From Picochlorum sp. 'celeri' (taxonomy: Eukaryota; Chlorophyta; Trebouxiophyceae): 64,000 bases of DNA. The notes below the pieces were generated by a model, which was not told the DNA's origin, did not search any database, and saw only the letters and a list, made by a program, of their open reading frames with translations. The stretch is from contig JAACMV010000010.1 in assembly GCA_010909725.1 (NCBI GenBank), positions 659,501 through 723,500 on the forward strand. Reading direction: 5' to 3'. Position 1 is the stretch's first letter. Every line of letters begins with the position of its first letter. The position numbers were made by a program, and so were the translations under genes. Positions 56,501-64,000 of the stretch are shown piece after piece.

Positions 56501-58920
56501 TCAATTCCAAGAAGTAAGACTTCGTGCAAGGAGGCATACATGACTGACAAATCAGTGAAGACATCAACAAGTTTCTTTCCTCTCATGCGGTCATCGTACG
56601 TCCATCCACTTATAGAGCAGTCATCTACAGGCATGACTTTGTTCTCTACAATGGCATCTAGTAAAGGCAATGCTGTCCTCATATCATTCGCGATTGATCC
56701 TAACGTGTCTCCTATGTTTTGCAGCGCAACTGGACTGCAGAGTCTCCTCTTCTCAAGTATTGCTACGAGTTCCAGTCTTCCTCTTAAGAGTAGGGCTTTT
56801 GTATGTGGACTACTAGATTCAAAATCCACGAAAGGCTCTGATCCCAACAGCCGCTTTTCAATCCTCCAGGTAACGTCATCTTCTGGGAGAATTCTTGACA
56901 GATATGTCAGCAGTTCAACTGCTCTCCTCACACCGCCTACACTTGTCAGAGTCCCCGGATACTTTCGGTCTTCTTCAATGTCATCGCGGCAGTATTTGAC
57001 CGTCACATCCTCAGTCACCAATGACTCGGCTGACCTCAGCACCTTCTGGAGCATGCTCTGAGTGCATTCGTACTGTACATGGCCAAACATATGGTGTGGT
57101 AAAAATGGAGATTAGGAAGACTGACCAAAAGCATCAAGCAATGTAGGCAAACGTACCATCTTTTCATACATATCGCGGTCTGATGACGTATTTATCAACT
57201 GCATATGTGACTGGGGGACGTCTGGATGAAACTTGTAGAATGTCTTCACAGCATCAATAGTTGACATTGCCCTCAGGCACAAGGAATTCCACACAAACTC
57301 ATCCGCGTACGTGACTTTAGTGGTCTCATTGGCTTTCAACGGTATCAATTGATTACTAAAGTCACCGTATTGTTGCGGTCTTTCAGGCCGTGGCGTCGGA
57401 CTAGATGCCCTGCAGCCTGCATGAGAAACCGAGTTTTTCTTGTTTGCTATTGGACTGACATTCTCCTCCTCAAGCTCAGCACTGCAGCAGGCATCTTCTT
57501 CTCCTTCCAGATTGCCTGTTTCTTCTTGTTGTTCTAAATTATATCTTGTCGGAGATACATGAGAGGGATCAGAGCGCTGTCTGGAATTCTTTGTTGTAGA
57601 TGCACCCCTTGGCCGTTTCGGTGGAAGCAAGTTTTCCCCAACTTTGGGCGCTCTTTGGCGCTTCCTAGGACCAGAACCCACCGCCGTCACTGTATTAATG
57701 TGTCTAGTCAAAGGTTTATTCGAGTAAAGAGCCGAGGCAGGAATATCGTCCTGTTCTGCTACCGACAACCTGATTCCCATGGTCTCTGACACCCTTGGTT
57801 GTGATTTGTTGTCCTCCTCTTCCTCCTCATCAATGTCCTTCAAATCGTCATCTAGAATACACAAGAATTTCGAAGTTTTCGTAGGCTCCTTGTCAGGATC
57901 ACTGAAGCCCGCAGTTAATCGGCTGAACATTGAAGCCTGTGCAGGAGTTCCCAGATCACGTACTATTTCTGTGATTTCCTTTTCTAGTCGTGGTTTTGAA
58001 GCAATCTCCAACGCCTTCCTTCGAGTCCTCTCTCCTTTAAATTGGAGCGGGAGCTCAGCTTGTCGAAGGATACGCCTTCTATTACTAGGTACATCCTCTC
58101 CACCCTGAGCAGGCTGTTCTTCTGCAGCAATGCTACGAGACGCCTTGTTCTTCCTCCTTCTCCGCTCCCGACCCAGCAATTGATCTATTGGCGCAGCTGA
58201 TGCCTGATCGCTAAGATGAGTCAGCACTAGATAATGAGCAACCGACTTATACCCCTGCTCTTTGGCCTCATGAGACAGCTGATTTGTTGGAAACCAGCCC
58301 CTCTTTATCCTCATGCAGTTTGCTCCAGAGCAGTTGCATATATCCCTACATGCAGGACACACCCAATCCTTTCTGCCCCGAACTTCATCAATATTCTCTC
58401 CGATACGAAGCCAAAGACAAGATCCACACCAATATCCCCGAGCAGGCCCTCCATAGTAATTGTTCACCCCATCACACACAGAGCACACTGTCTTTGGCTC
58501 TGTACTCCGCTGCCGACAAAAATGGCAAGACTTACAACCATACGGACAAGGTTTGGGATGCACCTTGGCACAGAGTTTATTCGCTCTTGGCTTACTGTAT
58601 GGCCGCGATGGAACAAACTGATACAACCTCTTCAAATGCTCTACAGAGTAGGACTCCCTCTGTGACATGGGCTGCTTCTCCTGTTCCTCCCGAAGAGACG
58701 ACAGCAACGGTCCAATCTTGGTCGACTGCTTCACATCATCCCAATCGACGTCATGCGCAGTATCAGACCCGTCGTCGCTGTCTTCTAGAGAGATGATGTC
58801 TGGACTTGTCACCTCCACAACCTCCACGCCTTGCTCTTCCACCGGAGCGTCCCCATGAGTCTCTATATCTTCACGTCTATCTCTAATTCTTTCAAAAAAC
58901 TCCAAAAAGGGCTGAGACAT
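53553..58920 (-). CDS. CDCA7-type zinc-finger protein with a very long C-terminal extension, three exons
   Basis: Exon 1 at 57157..58920 contains the zf-4CXXC_R1 domain of CDCA7 proteins (about residues 105-230): KPCPYGCKSCHFCRQ, TVCSVCDGVNNYYGG, RGYWCGSCLWLRIGE, DWVCPACRDICNCSGANC. CDCA7 proteins partner with HELLS/DDM1-class remodellers in chromatin and DNA methylation. A donor (ATG|GTACGT) and an acceptor (GTACAG|TACGAA) join it in frame to 56362..57072, and GTGCGT...TTGCAG joins that to 53553..56291, giving about 1,737 residues. The extension looks all-helical, then has a beta-rich OB-like stretch (IGDLFSIESRLVKVRKI), and ends with a UBA-like motif (RKLTQMGYDPAEVMMCIRRIQ). If the first junction is not used, there are two genes: the zinc-finger protein (stop at 57112) and a helical protein starting at 57090. 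Confidence 0.65.
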
Positions 58921-59345
58921 GGCGTGTCTTCTGAATTACCGAAACACATCCAATCTCCACGTGACTCTTGTGGCATAACTCGCCATTCCCATGTACTCTT
59001 GTTATATGTATGTATGATTTTACATCAATGCCCCCTGACCAGGTCGCCTCTTGATCAAGTGGGGTACCTGTGGTGGGGTACCCAGGGCTCCGTGAAAAGA
59101 AATAAGAAAAAGGAAAGGACAAAACTAACCGTTAGTTTTGAAACTTTGTGTCGTTGAACGACACACTACAATCATAATCTTCTCGAGATTTGAAAACTCC
59201 ACTTGAAATGAAATTGAGACTCAAAAGAGTATCGAAAGTCCTCTCACCCAGGTTCTATGCAAAAGATAAACATGGTATCGGCATATTCTGAACCACGTGA
59301 GACAGACTACCAAAACAAGGGGCACAAATCTATCCGTGTACTGAA
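58921..59345. other. Intergenic with repeat and two perfect short hairpins
   Basis: Contains an inverted copy (59006-59058) of the repeat at 733-786, a hairpin AAAACTAAC-C-GTTAGTTTT (59121-59139) and a second one, GTGTCGTTGAACGACAC (59148-59164). It must also hold the 3' end of the retrotransposon to the right. No poly(A)-like tail is obvious. Confidence 0.5.
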
Positions 59346-62300
59346 TTACTGTTGAGGGGAAAAAGGCGACACCAGAGGAGAGACCTGCCAGCACTGTACT
59401 TCCTGTGACCACTGAAGAGGGGCTGAAGAAGCCATAGAGGGAGATCCTGCCTCCAAAACGTGTGTGTAACACGTTAAAATGGATACGCATACCTTGCGAG
59501 CCAGCTGTATGTAATAATCAATGGATTTGACTCTCTGGTCGCGCTGAGCCTTGTATATGGTCTTTCTAACTGTATCAATACTGTACGTCGTGGCAATGCA
59601 TATCAAGGCCCAAGCATCCAAGGGATAATTTCCCCAGGGATGAACCATCCATATGGATCTAATAATATCTTGAGCTGCCTGTAGATCTACCTGAAATAAG
59701 GTGCTGCATAAGGAGAGTGCTATGGGGCAATGGTAAAAGAAATGAGCTCTGCCTGGTTGGACTGGACTAAAATGGCAAATACAGGGCTGATCGACTTTAA
59801 TTCGTTCACTGGTGATACCTGTCCTCATAATTGTTTCCCAGAAGGCGATCTTATAAGCTGAGGGAATTGGAAGCCGCGAGAGGGGCGGTAATACACGATA
59901 AAGGGGGCGCCATCTGATGGGGTGCTGGAACAAGCACTCCTGAGAATCTGACATCCGTTTATCTTGGATTATTTCAAGCCACTGCTGCCATCTATAGTTT
60001 CTATCAGCTTGCTGTCCTTCGGTGAGCAGGAGTGTTCCAAATTTCACTGTATAGGCTTCGAGAGGAATAGTTTCCCCCCGTCGCTGCCACTGAGGTTGTA
60101 CTTCTTGGGGTTGTAGACAGGGTAGAGCTGCTGTTAGTGTCTGTGGAGCTATCCTCGATTGTTTGAGCTGATATTCAGTAAACAGTCTGTGCCATAAGGT
60201 TCTGATCCAGGTGAGACTGTCCGCTGCAGCGCTCTGAATGATAGTGTCGTCTCCATGAACATGAGTAATGAGAGCCCGAAGCGGTGTTGGCAGATGTGCC
60301 ACTGCCTCTAGTGCAGACTGGTCGAAATTGGTGTACTGGCGCAAGAATATATTCCACACTAGCTGTACCCACAGTTTCGAAGTTCCCATGGTAAACAGTT
60401 GGGTGACCCATTTGAGATCTCTGGCATGAAGGTGTTCCTTCAGTGGGAGGCAGCCAAGACCTCCCATCTTAGTATTTGCTGGGAACATACGAGAGCTCCA
60501 GCCCGTTCTTGAGGGGAGCAGAGAGCGCATAGCATGATAGATCTGCTCAAGCTGTTGCTCCGAGGGAGGGACTATCTCTGCCCTATATAGTTCTTGTGGA
60601 AGCTTATAAGTTGAAAGTCTGCTGAATTTTGTGAAGGAGGAGGAAAGCTGAGCTGCCAATAATTTGCAATATTTTTCCAAACTGTGAAGCCGAGGAGCCC
60701 AGTCAAAATTTGCGAGGCCTGAATTTGCCTGGAGTTCTATTCCTAAAATGGTGGCTGAGGGAACCACACGAAGCCCTTGGATCGCCGTAGGTTGGTCCTT
60801 GGGGGCTCCAATAGGTAGTAACCAAGTCTTATTCTTATTGAGATGCTGGCCTGTGCCTGCCGCAAAAATATCCATGGCATCTATAAAGCGCTCAATCTGT
60901 GGCAGGCTGAGAGGGACTGTATTATCATCCGCATACTGTAACGTGGATATCTGAAGTGGAGATGTCGCCTTCGCAATTCCCTGATGGTGGTGGTGCATTG
61001 TAATCGTCAAAGGAATACTTTGAGATATAGCTGTGTGCTGGAGATGGCGGGTAAGCAGATGGCTGATAAGCAGATAGAGATAGGGAGAAACTGGGTCTCC
61101 TTGTCTGACTCCCGTATCGAATCTTCTCTTGTGAGAGAAGGATCCATTGAGATACACTCTAGCATAGGTCCGAGACAGAATCTGTCGAATCCATAGGCAC
61201 AGGAACTGAGGGAGCTGGAGAGTGGAACAAAGGCGGAAGAGCAAGTGGCGATCAATCTTGTCATAGGCTTTTGAGAAATCACATACCGCAAAATAGGCTG
61301 ACTTCTTTTGCAAGGCTAGATATTGAGGCAGGAGCTGAAGGGTCCATAGGGTATCTGATATACATCTACCAGGCAAGAAGGCTGATTGTGTCTGGGACAC
61401 CAATTGCTGGAGGGGCTTCTCGAGTTTACCGAGCAACACCTGTTGCATGATCCTATAATCTGTGTTGAGCAACGTGATCGGCCTATAATTGCTGGGCTGA
61501 TATGGGCTGTCTTTTTTGTGTATGGGAATGATGACTCCATAGAGGAACTCTGCAGGCATTTCAAAAACAAGCTGAGTGTATACTCGCTGGAGTATTGGAG
61601 CCAATTCTTGTTTGATCAGTCGATATAGTGTAAGTTTGATACCGTCGTCACCTGGCGCGGACGTGCGCATTCGTTTGATCGCCTGAATAATTTCTTCTGC
61701 GGTGATTTCTGTAGCTTGTTCCCGAAAAGAGTCTGGAAAGATCCTAGTATCATCCATTGGAATACTGTGGAGGAGATATTGTTGGGCCCAAGGAGAGCAG
61801 GGTGGCTGAGCAGAAACTGCAGCGTATTGATCCACTAAAATGTTTGCACACTCTACTGCTGATTCGGTTATCCTCCCAGTCGGTTGCACAAGGCCTGGGA
61901 TAGTGAGATCTTTGGATGGAGATGGTAACATGATATGCGCATCCGATTTATGTAAGTATTTGAGGTCAAGTGAGTCCTCAGTAACCTGGGCATCCTGTTG
62001 GTTCTGACGGATCTGCTGCTGTATGCCTGCACGATACTCTCTGTTAAGCTGGATAGCGAGGCCTGCAATGTGCTTCTTAATCGTCAGCCAAGTCGAATAG
62101 TCAATCCTTGGAGTGGATTCCACCAACTGATGTAGCCATTCTTGCATCTCCTGACAGTACCGTTCTTTATAAGCTGGGTTATTAAGAAATTGCTGAGGGA
62201 TGCAGTTTCGTCGTTGTTGCTTTGTGCCCCTTTGCTGTTGTCTGAGACGGGGACTTACCAGTTTGATATTGGTGCTGATAGGCAGGTGGTCACTGTGTAC

Positions 62301-63062
62301 TCTCGGCTGTGAGTGAACATGAACTGTGGTTATCATATGTCTGTATGCAGAAGAACAGTAGATCCTATCTAAACGACTCCTGGTTGGCTGCTCTTGCTGT
62401 CTAGTGGTTGCGGCCTCATGAGTGTAAGCTTTCAAAGTGCGCAGCCGTTGTTGTGATGCTTCGCAAACTGTCTGATAGCCTATCACTTGGTTCCATTTTC
62501 TATAAGTATAGGATTTCCTCGGCGCTGTACGAGATGTTGTATCTCTTTTATCTTCAATGAAGTTAAAATCACCACACCAGATCACTGTATTTTGGACAGC
62601 CAAGTGGTGGAGGAGTGAAATGCATTCATCCACGGCCTCGCGATTGTTCTGAATTGGCATATAAACAGTTGAGAGGACAAAACGCTGATCCTGGCAGCGA
62701 ATATCAAGTGAGAGGATATGACTAGACCTGGAGTGGGAGAGCTTCCTGCATGAGAGAATGACCTTAGTTGAAAAGAGTGACTCTTTGATCCAGATGGCTA
62801 CTCCTCCTTGTGGGCGTTTATTTTTCCGTTTGGCAGGGCCCCAGTACGTGCGCCAACCTTGAGACTGTAAGGTAGAATTGTATGTCTGCGTCATCCCTAG
62901 AGTCAAATGTGTTTCCTGTAGTAAGATGATATCATATTGTGTATAGATTTGCCTAATCTGTAAGAATTTTTGTTTTGAGAGACCGTTGATATTTTGTGAG
63001 TAAATTCTAATTCCTGTAATTTGCTGCATCATAGTAAATATTGTGAGAGGCAAGACTGGCAA
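59346..63062 (-). CDS. LINE ORF2: endonuclease, reverse transcriptase and C-terminal zinc knuckle
   Basis: 1,238 residues. The N-terminal APE-type endonuclease (about 15-265) shows SQNINGLS, LLQETHL, WCGDFNFIEDKRD and SDHLPIS, with the catalytic Glu, Asp and His of that fold. The reverse transcriptase (about 490-770) shows IIPIHKKDSPYQPSNYRPITLLN, FCDFSKAYDKIDR-like (VCDFSKAYDKIDR), GVRQGDPVSPYL and the catalytic YADD box (LQYADDNTV). The C-terminus has a zf-RVT-like CICHFSPVQPGRAHFFYHC. It performs target-primed reverse transcription. It resembles the L1/Tx1-like clades; I cannot place it more exactly. No stop or frameshift, so it could be active. Confidence 0.9.
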   Translation of the reverse strand: MPVLPLTIFTMMQQITGIRIYSQNINGLSKQKFLQIRQIYTQYDIILLQETHLTLGMTQTYNSTLQSQGWRTYWGPAKRKNKRPQGGVAIWIKESLFSTKVILSCRKLSHSRSSHILSLDIRCQDQRFVLSTVYMPIQNNREAVDECISLLHHLAVQNTVIWCGDFNFIEDKRDTTSRTAPRKSYTYRKWNQVIGYQTVCEASQQRLRTLKAYTHEAATTRQQEQPTRSRLDRIYCSSAYRHMITTVHVHSQPRVHSDHLPISTNIKLVSPRLRQQQRGTKQQRRNCIPQQFLNNPAYKERYCQEMQEWLHQLVESTPRIDYSTWLTIKKHIAGLAIQLNREYRAGIQQQIRQNQQDAQVTEDSLDLKYLHKSDAHIMLPSPSKDLTIPGLVQPTGRITESAVECANILVDQYAAVSAQPPCSPWAQQYLLHSIPMDDTRIFPDSFREQATEITAEEIIQAIKRMRTSAPGDDGIKLTLYRLIKQELAPILQRVYTQLVFEMPAEFLYGVIIPIHKKDSPYQPSNYRPITLLNTDYRIMQQVLLGKLEKPLQQLVSQTQSAFLPGRCISDTLWTLQLLPQYLALQKKSAYFAVCDFSKAYDKIDRHLLFRLCSTLQLPQFLCLWIRQILSRTYARVYLNGSFSHKRRFDTGVRQGDPVSPYLYLLISHLLTRHLQHTAISQSIPLTITMHHHHQGIAKATSPLQISTLQYADDNTVPLSLPQIERFIDAMDIFAAGTGQHLNKNKTWLLPIGAPKDQPTAIQGLRVVPSATILGIELQANSGLANFDWAPRLHSLEKYCKLLAAQLSSSFTKFSRLSTYKLPQELYRAEIVPPSEQQLEQIYHAMRSLLPSRTGWSSRMFPANTKMGGLGCLPLKEHLHARDLKWVTQLFTMGTSKLWVQLVWNIFLRQYTNFDQSALEAVAHLPTPLRALITHVHGDDTIIQSAAADSLTWIRTLWHRLFTEYQLKQSRIAPQTLTAALPCLQPQEVQPQWQRRGETIPLEAYTVKFGTLLLTEGQQADRNYRWQQWLEIIQDKRMSDSQECLFQHPIRWRPLYRVLPPLSRLPIPSAYKIAFWETIMRTGITSERIKVDQPCICHFSPVQPGRAHFFYHCPIALSLCSTLFQVDLQAAQDIIRSIWMVHPWGNYPLDAWALICIATTYSIDTVRKTIYKAQRDQRVKSIDYYIQLARKVCVSILTCYTHVLEAGSPSMASSAPLQWSQEVQCWQVSPLVSPFSPQQ

Positions 63063-63067
63063 TTGTT

Positions 63068-63595
63068 TTATCTATTGGCAGGTTGCCCAGGCCCCTTATG
63101 GGGCGTTGAGATGCTAGGTTGTCCCTTCGAGGCATCCGCAGGCACTTTAGCACGTATTTTACGTTTTCTGGCTGCGACTGTGATCCAAGGGCTTTCCTGA
63201 ATAACATCTTGCATAGGGCATTCACCTGGTGTCTCCTCATACTGGGGTTTGTCAAACTCAGTATAGTGACTCCGCATTAATGCTTGCCTGTATCTCGTCC
63301 CGTCATGAATCGCTTGAGCATAGGCACGTTTGGCATAATCTGTTGTCTGGCGTGATGGCATGCGTCCTTGTGGTTTCCACAGCAGGGTCAATTTGATTGG
63401 TTTGTCTCCAAACATGAACTCTTTTTGGGTAAAGGTTTCCACTTTGTCAACCTGGAGCAGCGCTGTATAATTGGTGGAGTGGTACTGTCGATGTCCTTTC
63501 TGACGTCTTGTTGAGGAAACTTCAGTGACTGGGAGTTCCAATTGCTGTAAAGCCAGCATGGTGTTAACTAAAAATATCATAAAAGTAGTATTCAA
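63068..63595 (-). CDS. LINE ORF1-like protein (N-terminus uncertain)
   Basis: 175 residues, basic, with no CCHC knuckle or RRM that I can recognise. Features seen are KGHRQYHSTNYTALLQ, a TDYAKRAYAQAIHDGTRYRQA helix and a basic C-terminus with VAARKRKIRAK. Its stop lies 5 bp before the ORF2 ATG, which favours termination-reinitiation for ORF2. The start may lie upstream, outside the recognised frame. It is called ORF1 from position only. Confidence 0.5.
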   Translation of the reverse strand: MNTTFMIFLVNTMLALQQLELPVTEVSSTRRQKGHRQYHSTNYTALLQVDKVETFTQKEFMFGDKPIKLTLLWKPQGRMPSRQTTDYAKRAYAQAIHDGTRYRQALMRSHYTEFDKPQYEETPGECPMQDVIQESPWITVAARKRKIRAKVPADASKGQPSISTPHKGPGQPANR

Positions 63596-64000
63596 ATGCT
63601 TGTGGGGTGCATCTGTGAGGAATCAGTTCTGCAAAGCTCAACCAGGATTTGAATTACAGGTGCGCCAGGGCGCCGTCCTCGATCGAGCCATGGCCATGGC
63701 CATCATCAAGATGCATCATCCCTCCGCTTTTGGATACGAATTTATATAGTAAATTTGAATCAATGCGCATCTCGAGGAAGGATTTGTCGGATATTGTGTC
63801 AGCCTGGTGTCCTGTATTTTACTTGAATCACTCGGATGTGTATGGGCCTTGTTCTTTTGATTTCTTCATTGAGAATAGCAAACTAGTACACCGAACAGAC
63901 TCTAATGAAGACATAGTATTGGTAGAAAGGGGTTTATTGCGCTCAGAGGTACTCGCTGAGCACAGCAACAGTGCAAGACCTGCCAGGTTGTGGTTGGCTC
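63596..64000. other. Right edge, no gene recognised
   Basis: Probably includes the 5' UTR of the retrotransposon. A plus-strand frame to 63749 has no family features. Confidence 0.35.

Larger units (their letters stand above)
59346..63595 (-). mobile_element. Non-LTR (LINE) retrotransposon, both ORFs open
   Basis: ORF1 (63068-63595) is followed after 5 bp by ORF2 (59346-63062) on the minus strand. ORF2 is uninterrupted over 1,238 codons, so the insertion is young. The 5' limit is not defined (somewhere beyond 63595), nor is the 3' tail; I found no target-site duplication. Confidence 0.8.

Noticed and set aside
56344..57090. Separate gene starting at the ATG at 57090
   Set aside because: Kept only as an alternative: the ATG lies inside the predicted intron, 21 bp after the previous stop, and an in-frame splice joins both parts.
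1..64000. tRNA and rRNA genes
   Set aside because: No cloverleaf with conserved A and B box words and no rRNA signature was noticed on either strand; a dedicated search was not possible by eye.

Overview
The window is nuclear DNA of a photosynthetic eukaryote, most likely a green alga (prasinophyte-like is my guess). The evidence is GT-AG introns of about 40-350 nt that restore reading frames in at least eight genes, a light-harvesting protein of LHCI type behind a simple chloroplast transit peptide with no signal peptide (so a primary plastid), a plant-type pantothenate kinase-DUF89 fusion, PEX13 and monodehydroascorbate reductase. Nothing in it looks prokaryotic or organellar.

The left part (1-27.3 kb) is an accessory island where transposable elements alternate with carbohydrate-active genes. 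The genes are a Golgi-type sulfotransferase (1644-2783), a membrane-anchored glycoside-hydrolase-like protein present twice in a 2,335-bp tandem duplication (12361-14106, 14696-16441), a two-domain GT2-GT4 glycosyltransferase in eight exons (22174-25294), and a DxD glycosyltransferase-like protein (25820-27304). The elements are two inverted CACTA-like transposons forming a palindrome with 1,112-bp arms (centre 7606.5), a family with GGCCGCT termini (2871-3520 plus 7613-7627; 16493-21544; an end fragment at 11710-11772), and a CAGTAGTCC-ended MITE carried inside the tandem duplication.

The middle part (28-43.4 kb) is a diverged segmental duplication of about 5 kb (28086-33262 and 38608-43395) that brackets a pair of secreted FN3-like paralogs. 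The main duplicated gene is a two-domain SRPBCC (polyketide-cyclase-like) protein, intact only in the right copy (40147-43094). The left copy has several frameshifts, many of them in homopolymers.

The right part (43.8-59 kb) is dense housekeeping sequence: an Lhca gene, a small unknown gene, pantothenate kinase-DUF89, PEX13, monodehydroascorbate reductase, an LRR-like protein, and a CDCA7-type zinc-finger gene that appears to splice in frame into a very long C-terminal region. The last 5 kb hold an uninterrupted non-LTR retrotransposon (59346-63595).

The most interesting points are the palindrome whose central spacer appears inverted relative to its original insertion, the clustering of glycan-modifying genes in a transposon island, the large apparently non-coding GGCCGCT element with its iterated GC-rich motif, and the apparent CDCA7 fusion.
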